A DNA stretch of 62,111 bases from a virus, in the IMG/VR virus record IMGVR_UViG_3300010885_003224, positions 1 through 62,111 of that record; one strand, 5' to 3'. The translations under genes were made by a program, and so were the position numbers. Below the pieces are notes generated by a model. It made no database searches and had not been told where the DNA came from. It was given only the letters and a program-made list of their open reading frames with translations. Of this stretch, positions 42,643-49,994 are shown in pieces; position 1 is the stretch's first letter, and each line of letters starts with the position of its first letter.

Positions 42643-43851
42643 TTACATATTGTCAGTGTTGATGTGGACAGTTTGACCAACGGACGGGTTGGCCGACTTG
42701 TTGTCGAGGACGCACCACAGGACAGGCGAGGTCCACGAACCCCACACGCCGCCCAGATAGCCATCGGTAAGAACGACCACGGCTTGCGGGTCGATACCCT
42801 GCTCGGCCATGTACTTGGACACGCAGCGGATGTCCGTACCGCCACCACCCTTGGGCTTAGTAGTCTGCAACAAGTTTTCTAGTTGGTCAGTCTCATACCG
42901 CTCGGCATGGCAGACCTTGGTATCCCAGTAGATGATGTGCAGCACATCGGGCTTAACCGTGTCACACAGCGACTTGGTTTCTGCCATGAATGTCTCAAGC
43001 ACCCCCGCAGCATAGGTGGAACCAGACGTATCGATTGCCAATACCAGTTCCCCGATCCGCTCGGTGACGCTGCTGGGCATATACATACCCGCACCAAGGA
43101 AGCGGCGATTGGGTTTGGCCCATGTGGAGTAATCCTTGCCCGCGCAGTTGGTCGTGACGAAGTCACGCAGCGCATCGCGCCAATTGACCTGTGGCTCCAT
43201 TAACCCATCGAACAGGCGCTCACCACCTGTGCCCATCTTGCCCGCGACCATCGCACCCTGACGGATAGCCTCGTCGATATCCTGTGCAAGTTCGCGCTTG
43301 TCCTCATCGGACATCTCTTTGGCTGCTTCCCAGTCATGCTCGTCGAAGCCCTTGCTCTCGCCTTCGCCCTGACCTTGGCCCTTGCCCTTGCCCTCACCGT
43401 CCTTCTTGCCCTTACGCAACAAGTTGAATACTTGTGCTGCATCCATGCCGCGATACTTGGGGTCGATCAGCCCGACCTTGGGCATGACCAAGAACCCATC
43501 GCCAGCGGACGCATCGACGATCTTGATGTTGATCACGAAGTCACAGGCCATGTTGGCAAGCTGGGGGTCGATCTTCCACATCCAATCCCACGTAGTCAGG
43601 TGGCGATACATCTTGTGGAATTGTTCATGCACATCGACGAAGCGCAGTTCTGCATCGGGCATATGCTCGAAGAACGCACGCCCGAACATGACGTTCGCAC
43701 CATCGGTGTAGGCGGTGGGACAAGTCTCGCTGACCCCACGTTTGCCAATCATAATGATGCCCGCGAGGGCGGACCACTTGGGGTGGGCCATGATAGCCAC
43801 GGCAGACTTTTGGATACGCTGTTCAAGCGTCAGATTAGTTTGTCCAAACAT
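42643..43851 (-). CDS. DUF2201-type metallopeptidase-VWA protein
   Basis: A 402-residue protein from MFGQTN at 43851. The N-terminal domain carries HEQFH (75-79), a zinc-protease HExxH motif, in FVDVHEQFHKMYRH. A Lys/Gly/Glu-rich linker (147-168) leads to a VWA domain with complete MIDAS: Asp274-Thr-Ser276-Gly-Ser278, Thr339 and Asp363. This is the putative metallopeptidase plus VWA-like arrangement known in bacteria beside MoxR ATPases. The MoxR partner is encoded just upstream, so they should form an ATP-driven chaperone or protease complex. Confidence 0.9.
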   Translation of the reverse strand: MFGQTNLTLEQRIQKSAVAIMAHPKWSALAGIIMIGKRGVSETCPTAYTDGANVMFGRAFFEHMPDAELRFVDVHEQFHKMYRHLTTWDWMWKIDPQLANMACDFVINIKIVDASAGDGFLVMPKVGLIDPKYRGMDAAQVFNLLRKGKKDGEGKGKGQGQGEGESKGFDEHDWEAAKEMSDEDKRELAQDIDEAIRQGAMVAGKMGTGGERLFDGLMEPQVNWRDALRDFVTTNCAGKDYSTWAKPNRRFLGAGMYMPSSVTERIGELVLAIDTSGSTYAAGVLETFMAETKSLCDTVKPDVLHIIYWDTKVCHAERYETDQLENLLQTTKPKGGGGTDIRCVSKYMAEQGIDPQAVVVLTDGYLGGVWGSWTSPVLWCVLDNKSANPSVGQTVHINTDNM

Positions 43852-43872
43852 TGTAGTTCTCCAGATGTTAGT

Positions 43873-43893
43873 GGGGTGGCTTGATGCCACCCC
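43873..43893 (-). terminator. Hairpin between MoxR and VWA genes
   Basis: GGGGTGGC and GCCACCCC arms with a 5-base loop, just after the MoxR stop and before the VWA start. No T-run follows on either strand, so attenuation or RNA processing is more likely than full termination. Confidence 0.5.
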
Positions 43894-43901
43894 TGTTATG
43901 A

Positions 43902-44990
43902 TCAGACCATGTCGGCGGCGAAGAGGTAGCCGTTCAGGCGGGCCCAGTCGGTCCACTTCTTGTTGAGCATCAGGTCACCCTTGCGGGTGAACGTGGGCTT
44001 CATCGCGCCATTGGCGAACATACCCTGTGCCTCGGCGTCAAGACGCAGCATATAGGTCAGCCACGCATCAACCCACGACTTGTCGATGGATGCCAAGGCA
44101 CGGTAAACAACGAGGCACACAGCGGCTGCGCTCGTCGGCACGACAGCGGTATGCGGGTCATCCTTGATGGACTGTTGCGAGGGCAGTTGGTCAGCCATAC
44201 GCACGTGGGTCATCAGGTCAGCGGCAGCGGGCCCACCAATCGTACCAATCAGCATACCCATCGTCAGGTCATCGCCAAGCAGCTTACGCTTCTTGAGGAT
44301 GTGAGATGCCTTCTCCAACGAACGACCCGTGACGAACGATGTGCGGGCTGCATCCTTGGGGTGGTAGATGTAGGGGTTGTCGGTGGGGGCCAGCGTCTCG
44401 AACGATTGGAACAGTTGGGGCGTATCCTTGCACCAGCCAAGCAGGGCGAAGTCGATGCCGTTGTTGATGCCCCATTCGATCCACTCCATGTTGGTGGCCT
44501 TGCGAAGTTGCAGGATGGTGATGCGGTTACGCGCATGGGGTAGGAGCGTATCGCCCACGTTCTCGCTGCCCTTGTTGGTGGTGGCGAACACGATGCTATC
44601 GGGGTGCAGGGTCTGCGTACCAAACTGACGCTCCTGCATCAGTCTAAGCATACCGTTCTGGACGGAGCGGTTGGCCTTGCCCAGTTCGTCGATCATAATG
44701 ATCAGCTTCTTGCCAACAAGGTGCATACCAAGTTCCTCGTTGGGAGCCATGTGCACGTAGTCAAAGCCATCGTCGGTCTTCTTCATCATCGGGATGGCAA
44801 GGTCGCCAACGTCCTTAATGGTGCCGTCGAAGTAGACGGGGATGTAGTCGGGCAGCATAGCGGCCAGCAACTTGAGGATGCTGGTCTTGCCCCAGCCCAT
44901 GTCACCCTGCACGAGGCAGGTGATGGACCCTGCGGTGGCACGGATAGCGAGGGCAGCTTCGTTGATCGACACGGCGTACATTGCAGACAT
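43902..44990 (-). CDS. MoxR-type AAA+ ATPase
   Basis: A 362-residue ATPase. Walker A is GDMGWGKTS (29-37), Walker B is LIIMIDELGKA (Asp101, Glu102), and sensor 1 lies in DSIVFATTNKGS (Asn139). A SEN-like and C-terminal lid domain follow with RNRITILQLRKATN. It starts with TGGAGAACTACC before ATG, and palindrome site 2 lies 20 bases upstream. MoxR ATPases act with VWA proteins to remodel or load cofactors; here the partner is the DUF2201-VWA protein. Confidence 0.93.
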   Translation of the reverse strand: MSAMYAVSINEAALAIRATAGSITCLVQGDMGWGKTSILKLLAAMLPDYIPVYFDGTIKDVGDLAIPMMKKTDDGFDYVHMAPNEELGMHLVGKKLIIMIDELGKANRSVQNGMLRLMQERQFGTQTLHPDSIVFATTNKGSENVGDTLLPHARNRITILQLRKATNMEWIEWGINNGIDFALLGWCKDTPQLFQSFETLAPTDNPYIYHPKDAARTSFVTGRSLEKASHILKKRKLLGDDLTMGMLIGTIGGPAAADLMTHVRMADQLPSQQSIKDDPHTAVVPTSAAAVCLVVYRALASIDKSWVDAWLTYMLRLDAEAQGMFANGAMKPTFTRKGDLMLNKKWTDWARLNGYLFAADMV

Positions 44991-45010
44991 GGTAGTTCTC
45001 CAGATGATGG

Positions 45011-45029
45011 TCTAGTGGTGTTCACTAGA
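45011..45029. promoter_or_regulatory. Palindrome site 2
   Basis: TCTAGTG GTGTT CACTAGA, 20 bases upstream of the MoxR start. Same core spacer as site 3. Confidence 0.87.
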
Positions 45030-45074
45030 TCCTGATTACTTGTTTTTAGGATAGTGTAGTGAGGGCCTAAGCCC

Positions 45075-45995
45075 TCACCAGTTGTCGAGCGAGGGCAGCG
45101 AGGCGATGACCGCGTCCACCTTCTTCTTGGTTTCGTGGCGCAAGTGCGTGTCTTCGCGCAGCGCATCGGGCGTGATGCCATCCATGATCTGCTGCAACTT
45201 GAAGCGCGTCTCGCGGATGGTCGGGTCGTTGGTCAGGTTGTAAGTCTCGAGGCGGTCGATCATGGCGACCACGTTCTCCACCAAGCTATCGCGGAACGTC
45301 TGGATGCCTCGGCTGTTGCCCTTGCCATCGGCGGGGTCGGCCAGCTTCTCGGACATACGCACCAGCGGGTCGAGCGTCTGCTGGTACAGCGTGGCAACAA
45401 GTTTGTTGGTTTGCTCGGCATAGTACTGCTCGTAGTGCTCGGCCAGTTCGGCACGGGCCGTGTTGCCAATGTCCACACGCCAATCGCCAGCCTCGGGCAC
45501 GGGCAGATAGTCCACCACGAACTTGAACTTGCGGGCCAGCACACTGGCGCTGGGGTACTCATCGTCGTTGAACAGCGAACCAAGCGCAGCCTTAGCCTCG
45601 GCGCGGGCCCACTCGTAGGCACTCAAGAACTCTTCGACAAGTTCGGTGAACTTGGCCTGATACTCGGACACTTTCTTCTTGTGGTCGAAGAACTTGCTGG
45701 TCGGCAGCAGCCGCAGCACACCGCTGTTGGACCACGGCATGGTCATCTCGTGGTGCACACCCGTGCGAACCATAGCCACAAAGTCGCTGATGGCCTTCAG
45801 TTCGGGGCAATCGCCCAGCAACTTCTTGGTCACGCTTGCCATGCCACGCTTAGCGCCGTTGTCATCGGCCACCTTGGCGGATGCGGCCTTGTCGCGGCGG
45901 ATGCCGGACCACTGGCTGATGGACATATCCACCAGCATCGCGGCGGACGAGATCGACGGGGCATTGTAGGTGGAGGTAGTGTTAAGTGCGTTCAT
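45075..45995 (-). CDS. Unknown protein at head of MoxR-VWA cassette
   Basis: A 306-residue protein with mostly helical structure: AMLVDMSISQWSGIRRDKAA, a basic part, and coiled coils around residues 100-260 (TELVEEFLSAYEWARAEAKA). It lacks an ATPase or zinc motif. It is followed by MoxR and then VWA, and its own start is preceded by palindrome site 3. In many MoxR/VWA modules a third, helical protein is present, so it may be the substrate-binding subunit. That is inference. Confidence 0.75.
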   Translation of the reverse strand: MNALNTTSTYNAPSISSAAMLVDMSISQWSGIRRDKAASAKVADDNGAKRGMASVTKKLLGDCPELKAISDFVAMVRTGVHHEMTMPWSNSGVLRLLPTSKFFDHKKKVSEYQAKFTELVEEFLSAYEWARAEAKAALGSLFNDDEYPSASVLARKFKFVVDYLPVPEAGDWRVDIGNTARAELAEHYEQYYAEQTNKLVATLYQQTLDPLVRMSEKLADPADGKGNSRGIQTFRDSLVENVVAMIDRLETYNLTNDPTIRETRFKLQQIMDGITPDALREDTHLRHETKKKVDAVIASLPSLDNW

Positions 45996-46014
45996 GGTAG
46001 TTCTCCAGATGGGG

Positions 46015-46033
46015 TCTAGTGGTGTTCACTAGA
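46015..46033. promoter_or_regulatory. Palindrome site 3
   Basis: TCTAGTG GTGTT CACTAGA, 19 bases upstream of the 306-residue gene start. Confidence 0.87.
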
Positions 46034-46072
46034 CGGGGTTCGTTGCGGCGTAAGACAACGCCTGATACAATA

Positions 46073-46095
46073 CTACCCCATTTGACACGGGGTAG
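46073..46095 (-). terminator. Hairpin downstream of 46133 gene
   Basis: CTACCCC and GGGGTAG with a 9-base loop, 38 bases past the stop at 46133 and upstream of palindrome site 3. It ends in TATTGTAT, a weak T-run, so partial termination before the cassette is plausible. Confidence 0.45.
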
Positions 46096-46132
46096 CAAGG
46101 ATTGTGTGAAAAATACATAAGTATTTTAATCG

Positions 46133-46615
46133 CTACTTGGTGCTAGCACTACTCGCGTAAGCGTTAACCCAGCGGTAGACACTGGACACGGCCACGTTGC
46201 ACATGGTGGCAGCGGGCTTTACCCCTTTAGTTTCGGCGATGTGTACGGCGCGTAGCCGTACAACGTCAGGTAGGCCGTAGTCGGGGTGAAATGGCGAAGC
46301 GTTGTTGGGTGGCGGAATGTGGCGTGTGGCGTTGATAACAGTTCCCTCGGCCACCGCCCACTCTATGGCACGGATGATCCACGCATCTGCGGCTTCCTCG
46401 GTCATGAACACCTCGACGTCATTGGTCAGCGGGGTGTCGTAGTCTAGCTTGCCATGCGGGTTGATCACCGCACCTTCCCACGCGAAGGCATAGATGTGCG
46501 CATTGGGGAAGTTGATCAGGCTCAGTTCGTACCCGTTCGGCAGGGCGTAGTTACGCTGCACCCCCTCGCAAAAGTGGGGGCGCTCTTCGCGTAGGCATAG
46601 ATCAGTAAGTGCCAT
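46133..46615 (-). CDS. Protein with C-terminal helix-turn-helix
   Basis: A 160-residue protein from MALTDLCLREERPHFCEG at 46615, with GGAGAACTAAT before the ATG. The last 45 residues hold a transposase-type HTH (GVKPAATMCNVAVSSVYRWV). The N-terminal part is beta-rich with FAWEGAVINPHGKLDYD. It could be a regulator, perhaps a binder of the palindromes, but no evidence ties it to them. Confidence 0.72.
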   Translation of the reverse strand: MALTDLCLREERPHFCEGVQRNYALPNGYELSLINFPNAHIYAFAWEGAVINPHGKLDYDTPLTNDVEVFMTEEAADAWIIRAIEWAVAEGTVINATRHIPPPNNASPFHPDYGLPDVVRLRAVHIAETKGVKPAATMCNVAVSSVYRWVNAYASSASTK

Positions 46616-46616
46616 A

Positions 46617-46964
46617 TTAGTTCTCCACTTCATGTTCGGACACTTCGGTCCAGCTAATCGCGACCTCGGTAAACTCCTTCGACTCCAGCAGGTGCTGGTT
46701 CTCGGGTTTGCATATGAAGTCAACTACCCCCATCACCCACTGCTCGAACGCAGCGAGCCGCGCATCGCTCTGCGCTACGTCTGGGAACCGCTCCGCGAAT
46801 GCAGTCCAAACGTCCGGGAACTGTTCAGCGAATGCGGTCCAGATCATATCGTCGGTGACATCGCTGCCATCCTCGGTGTCGCTATGCACTGTAACTTCAG
46901 GCCACTTGGACCTTGGAGCCCAGTTTAGGGACAAGCCGACGAGACAAAACTTTTCTTCAGGCAT
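46617..46964 (-). CDS. Small protein with tandem 11-residue duplication
   Basis: A 115-residue protein. Residues about 42-63 contain a tandem repeat: WTAFAEQFPDV directly followed by WTAFAERFPDV, with diverged codons in the DNA, so the duplication is not recent. The C-terminus has TEVAISWTEVSEHEVEN. Start preceded by GGAGAACTAAG. Function unknown. Confidence 0.7.
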   Translation of the reverse strand: MPEEKFCLVGLSLNWAPRSKWPEVTVHSDTEDGSDVTDDMIWTAFAEQFPDVWTAFAERFPDVAQSDARLAAFEQWVMGVVDFICKPENQHLLESKEFTEVAISWTEVSEHEVEN

Positions 46965-46993
46965 CTTAGTTCTCCATTTCTTGTTTGCTCATC

Positions 46994-47257
46994 TTAGTTC
47001 TCCATCTCTTGCCCGCAGTGGGGGCAGATTTCGGGTTCTTCCAGCGCGGCGTCATACGCCTCGGTTTCTTCGTCGGTCATCGTGGGTATGCCCAGCGTTT
47101 CAGCCCAGCGTTTGGCGACCCGCAGGAACGTATCGGAATACAGCAAGTGTGCACTCTCCGGCCCACGAAGTATGGCGTTTACCTCGTCCTTGTCTTGCTC
47201 AGTCCCTTCGCAGTATTTCAGGAACAGAGCGTCTAGTTCTTGTTCTTCTTTGGTCAT
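46994..47257 (-). CDS. Small protein with C-terminal zinc ribbon half
   Basis: An 87-residue acidic protein. It starts MTKEEQELDALFLKYCEG, has YSDTFLRVAKRWAETLG in the middle and ends ICPHCGQEMEN, a CPxCG knuckle. Preceded by GGAGAACTAAG. Helical with one CxxC, so it may dimerise through zinc. Function unknown. Confidence 0.72.
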   Translation of the reverse strand: MTKEEQELDALFLKYCEGTEQDKDEVNAILRGPESAHLLYSDTFLRVAKRWAETLGIPTMTDEETEAYDAALEEPEICPHCGQEMEN

Positions 47258-47258
47258 C

Positions 47259-47453
47259 TTAGTTCTCCATTACCCATTGCTTGAACGCAGTGAACTGCTC
47301 GGCGGTCATCACCATGCTGTTGATGTGGACGCCCGCATCCAGCACGGCCACGTGGAACGTGCCATCAGCCGTCTTTTCAAATTCCACAGCGTCCCAAGAA
47401 TCAGGGCCCATTTCCTGCGCCTCAAAGTACTTATCGGTCTTCACGTAGGTCAT
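47259..47453 (-). CDS. Small unknown protein
   Basis: A 64-residue protein from the ATG at 47453, preceded by GGAGAACTAAG. It reads MTYVKTDKYFEAQEMGPDSW, then a beta-hairpin-like stretch and a C-terminal helix (MTAEQFTAFKQWVMEN). I rejected the longer frame from 47555, which would run across palindrome site 4. Function unknown. Confidence 0.7.
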   Translation of the reverse strand: MTYVKTDKYFEAQEMGPDSWDAVEFEKTADGTFHVAVLDAGVHINSMVMTAEQFTAFKQWVMEN

Positions 47454-47504
47454 CTTAGTTCTCCAGTTGATTGTTGTGCGTGTGCCGTTTGGCACACGCT
47501 TCTG

Positions 47505-47523
47505 TCTAGTGGGCCCCACTAGA
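47505..47523. promoter_or_regulatory. Palindrome site 4
   Basis: TCTAGTG GGCCC CACTAGA. It lies 51 bases upstream of the 47453 start and overlaps the very last bases upstream of the 47524 stop region. Confidence 0.87.
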
Positions 47524-48435
47524 TCAGGCTGCGAAGCGGCTTGCTGTCGCGCCATGTGCGGGGATGAACACGTTGGGGTGGTTAGCGCCTTTGCCCGCGG
47601 TCCCGCTGCACGAACCGCAGTCTTCGCAGGATGTCTTGCGACCCGTCAGGGCAAGGAACGGATCAGAGGCGGGGCAGATCATAGCACCCGCGATGTGGGA
47701 GCCGACCGACAAGAGCGAACGCGAGGAGTAGTCGCGGTCCTTGGGGGTGATGAGGAATGCGCGATAGCGCAAGCGGGTGGCCTCGGCGTAGTCATCCATG
47801 TTATCGCACGATGCCATGACGTAGGGTCGCAGCGCCTCGGCGTTAGCCCGCGCAAGGGGATACTTGCTCTTCCACATATGGGTGTAGCCCGTGCGTGTCT
47901 TGGCACGTGACACAAGCGCAATCAGGGGCTCAGGGTTAGCTGCAGCGGGGTCGCCATATGAGCCAAGCCGCACGGCCAGACCAGCGGCTAGCATCGGAAC
48001 CCAATCGGCGGGGAAGTCCACGCCAGCCTCGGGATATGAGGCGCGGAAGATAGCGCCAAGCACGGCAGCGGGTGATTGGTATTCCCGCACGTAGCAAGCG
48101 CCCTTCTCGTAACGGGCGGGCGACGAGCCTTCGACCATCTGCCATGCGTGGGGGCAATCGCCGCAGATACTCACAGCGCCCGTGGATCTAAGCCAATCGT
48201 TGATCTTAGCGGGGGTGGAGCCATTCACGACAATGCCAGCGGCATGGGGGTCGGGCAGGATGTAGGTTTGCACCATCTCGCCTGTCTTGTCGTTCTTGGA
48301 TGCGGCGTCGAACTTAGTTGCCACAATAACAATGGGCGAGCCGTCAATGGCGCTGGGCCCGCGCCACAAGATGATGCCAGCGACCTTGCCCTTGCGAAGG
48401 TCGGCGTTGAACTTGGTGAAGTCGGTGTAGGTCAT
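47524..48435 (-). CDS. Unknown early protein
   Basis: A 303-residue protein from MTYTDFTKFNADLRKGKVAG at 48435, with GGAGAAC before the ATG and palindrome site 5 24 bases upstream. It contains CGDCPHAWQ, AGAMICPASDPF and CEDCGSCSGTAGKG, so several Cys near each end may form metal sites. The middle has ARANAEALRPYVMASCDNMD. The composition recalls conserved early phage proteins of no known role. Confidence 0.72.
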   Translation of the reverse strand: MTYTDFTKFNADLRKGKVAGIILWRGPSAIDGSPIVIVATKFDAASKNDKTGEMVQTYILPDPHAAGIVVNGSTPAKINDWLRSTGAVSICGDCPHAWQMVEGSSPARYEKGACYVREYQSPAAVLGAIFRASYPEAGVDFPADWVPMLAAGLAVRLGSYGDPAAANPEPLIALVSRAKTRTGYTHMWKSKYPLARANAEALRPYVMASCDNMDDYAEATRLRYRAFLITPKDRDYSSRSLLSVGSHIAGAMICPASDPFLALTGRKTSCEDCGSCSGTAGKGANHPNVFIPAHGATASRFAA

Positions 48436-48459
48436 GGTGTTCTCCAGTTGGGGGTGTTG

Positions 48460-48478
48460 TCTAGTGGGGTCCACTAGA
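48460..48478. promoter_or_regulatory. Palindrome site 5
   Basis: TCTAGTG GGGTC CACTAGA, 24 bases before the 303-residue gene start. The spacer is the same as in sites 6 and 8. Confidence 0.87.
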
Positions 48479-48492
48479 TGGGGTGAAAGCTA

Positions 48493-48768
48493 TCAGTCGT
48501 TGCGGGGATCGTCGTCGTGAGTTTCGAATGCGAACGGGTGCGGCGGGTACTTAGTTGCACGGCGGCGGGCCATGGCGGCTTCTATCGTGTCGAGTGATAG
48601 GGTGTGCAACGCCCTCGGCCCGACGAACTGCACAGGGCGGTTGTGTGCAAGGACGAGGTGGTGGAGGTTGTGGGACAGGATGCCTTGCAGTTCATCCTTG
48701 CTGTATCCCTTAACGTCTTGGGACGGGTTCATCAGGTGGATCAAATACACCAAAGTCTTACGCTTCAT
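48493..48768 (-). CDS. First protein of the leftward operon
   Basis: A 91-residue protein starting MKRKTLVYLIHLMNPSQDVK and containing SHNLHHLVLAHNRPVQFVGP and ARRRATKYPPHPFAFETHDD. It is preceded by GGAGAACTAAG and palindrome site 6. There is no family I recognise. It is the first gene after a leader of about 700 bases. Confidence 0.72.
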   Translation of the reverse strand: MKRKTLVYLIHLMNPSQDVKGYSKDELQGILSHNLHHLVLAHNRPVQFVGPRALHTLSLDTIEAAMARRRATKYPPHPFAFETHDDDPRND

Positions 48769-48787
48769 CTTAGTTCTCCAGTTGTTG

Positions 48788-48806
48788 TCTAGTGGGGTCC
48801 ACTAGA
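48788..48806. promoter_or_regulatory. Palindrome site 6
   Basis: TCTAGTG GGGTC CACTAGA, 19 bases before the start of the first leftward gene. Confidence 0.87.
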
Positions 48807-49146
48807 CAGGGTTTTGGCAAAGTGCCTAACGAATAAATGAATGAATGAACTTAGGAAGGGCGGTGTGTCGCACGCTTGCGCGTGGGGTGATTGGTTCACC
48901 ATGTGCAGCGCCCATCCTCGTGATGTGTGTATGCTTTACCACGGACTGTTAATCCCTTTGGGGGCCCCCCTGAATCCTTGCAGCAACGCAAGCCAGCCGA
49001 GCCGTGACAGTTTCGCAATGGGCCTGAGCCCTTTTATCCTTGGTTCCCTTCCGCGAGGCGCGTGTCTTACCGAGTTGTTGTGCCGCCCCAAGCAGGGGGC
49101 TGATAGCCGTGTCATCCGTTCGGGTGAACCTTGCACCTGCGCTTGA

Positions 49147-49165
49147 TCTAGTGGATGCCACTAGA
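49147..49165. promoter_or_regulatory. Palindrome site 7
   Basis: TCTAGTG GATGC CACTAGA, inside the structured leader. Confidence 0.87.
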
Positions 49166-49241
49166 CTGCCATCGGGCTGTGTTTCTTGTCCCTACTTGTT
49201 TGACCTACTCTGTCGCACAACGGCTTAGGTTAGCGTTGGAC

Positions 49242-49282
49242 CGTCCGGCTACGTGGTAGCGAACCCCACGCACTTCCGGACG
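49242..49282 (-). other. Nested RNA hairpin in leader
   Basis: Outer stem CGTCCGG/CCGGACG and inner stem CGTGG/CCACG with a 9-base loop. Both stems nest correctly, so the region likely forms a stable stem-loop in the leftward leader RNA. Confidence 0.55.
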
Positions 49283-49373
49283 CAGCTATTCTGCCGTCCC
49301 CCTTGTTTTGATGCTGATCCCATCCGTTCGGGCACACGTGTCGCCAAGGGGCAAGCGGCGTGTTCAGCTATTC

Positions 49374-49387
49374 AATTGTCAAAGAGC
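49374..49387 (-). promoter_or_regulatory. rrn-type boxA antitermination element
   Basis: On the minus strand GCTCTTTGACAATT. The E. coli rRNA leader boxA region is GCTCTTTAACAATT, so 13 of 14 bases agree. BoxA binds NusB-NusE and loads Nus factors onto RNA polymerase. It comes 3 bases after palindrome site 8, which would form a hairpin just upstream, in the boxB-then-boxA order of rrn leaders. Confidence 0.65.
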
Positions 49388-49390
49388 GGG

Positions 49391-49409
49391 TCTAGTGGGG
49401 TCCACTAGA
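49391..49409. promoter_or_regulatory. Palindrome site 8, beside boxA
   Basis: TCTAGTG GGGTC CACTAGA. In leftward RNA it would form an 8-bp hairpin immediately before the boxA at 49374-49387. Confidence 0.87.
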
Positions 49410-49482
49410 TGTTGCAGGCGGGCAGGCCGAGCCCCGTGGCAGAACGTGTCGCGAAGTGGTAAAATTTGGTGGCCTAGATTTC

Positions 49483-49511
49483 TACATATCAAACTTTGAC
49501 AGGAAAGTCAA
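49483..49511 (-). promoter_or_regulatory. Leftward promoter candidate
   Basis: TTGACT (49506-49511) and TATGTA (49483-49488) on the minus strand, 17 bases apart. The -10 box is weak. It is placed to make the long leader with boxA. Confidence 0.4.
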
Positions 49512-49558
49512 TACTAAGCCAGAAAATACTTTTTTACAAGAATCCTTGGTAAACGATA

Positions 49559-49577
49559 TCTAGTGGAGCCCACTAGA
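49559..49577. promoter_or_regulatory. Palindrome site 9
   Basis: TCTAGTG GAGCC CACTAGA, between the promoter candidate and the AT-rich origin-like segment. Confidence 0.87.
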
Positions 49578-49702
49578 TGTTAAAGGTGGCAGAATCTGTC
49601 GGGGATTAGCAGGTGGTGGAGAACATTAGGCTGTATTGTAAAGTTATTAAAGTTATTTTTATAGACTCTACTAAGTGCTTGAAATTACTGCAATGTTCAC
49701 AA

Positions 49703-49722
49703 TGTTCCTTTGTTCCTTTGTT
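49703..49722 (+). repeat. Inverted repeat arm 1
   Basis: TGTTCCTTTGTTCCTTTGTT. Exact reverse complement of 49820-49839; itself two TGTTCCTT units. Confidence 0.92.
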
Positions 49723-49819
49723 ATTTTTGTTTAAGGGAAGTATTTTTTGTTTGGAATGTTCCAGATGCGTTTTCCGGCCAAACGCGCGGGAAATATTTTA
49801 CCCCGAAATAGTAAACTAG

Positions 49820-49839
49820 AACAAAGGAACAAAGGAACA
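49820..49839 (-). repeat. Inverted repeat arm 2
   Basis: AACAAAGGAACAAAGGAACA. Exact reverse complement of 49703-49722, with 97 bases between the arms. Confidence 0.92.
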
Positions 49840-49968
49840 CCACTGCAATATCAATGACTTAGCCGGTTTTAAAAAGGAACATTAGGTGGAACATTAGCCG
49901 AAAATCGGGAACAAACGCGGGCAAAATAAGTTTTCCACCGTGTTGACAGCTTAATTTTATAAATTTTT

Positions 49969-49994
49969 GGGCTCTGTGCGGTCTGGGAACTGGT
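49969..49994 (+). repeat. Direct repeat R1
   Basis: GGGCTCTGTGCGGTCTGGGA followed by ACTGGT. Imperfect copies at 50130 and 50229; the shared core is G-G-G/C-C-T...GTGCGGG.TGGGAACTGG. Confidence 0.75.

Larger units (their letters stand above)
48807..49480 (-). promoter_or_regulatory. Long structured leader of the leftward operon
   Basis: About 670 bases without a convincing gene, between a promoter candidate at 49483 and the first ATG at 48768. It is GC-rich and contains palindrome sites 7 and 8, a boxA, the nested hairpin at 49242-49282, a GGGGGCCCCC palindrome at 48960-48969 and ATCCGTTCGGG twice (near 49117 and 49321). An (AATG)n run lies near 48832. A structured or antiterminating RNA leader is inferred. 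Confidence 0.5.

Noticed and set aside
42214-42882. 222-residue plus-strand ORF
   Set aside because: Antisense to the VWA and 349-residue genes, with no start signal and shadow-like composition.
45135-46019. 294-residue plus-strand ORF over the MoxR cassette
   Set aside because: It is a Gly/Val/His-rich shadow of the 306-residue gene, which has the TGGAGAACTA leader and palindrome; the plus ORF has no ribosome site.
48841-49146. 101-residue plus-strand ORF in the leader region, and others at 49040 and 49308
   Set aside because: There is no ribosome site, Arg/Pro/Ser/Cys-rich sequence and no homology-like pattern; the region looks non-coding.
49391-49409. Palindromes interpreted as intrinsic terminators
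   Set aside because: None of the twelve is followed by a T-run on either strand, several lie just before ribosome sites, and the arms are invariant rather than structurally variable.
49613-49819. 68-residue plus-strand ORF in the origin-like region
   Set aside because: The sequence is driven by AT-rich repeats (Cys/Phe/Leu-rich) and covers one arm of the inverted repeat; no start signal.
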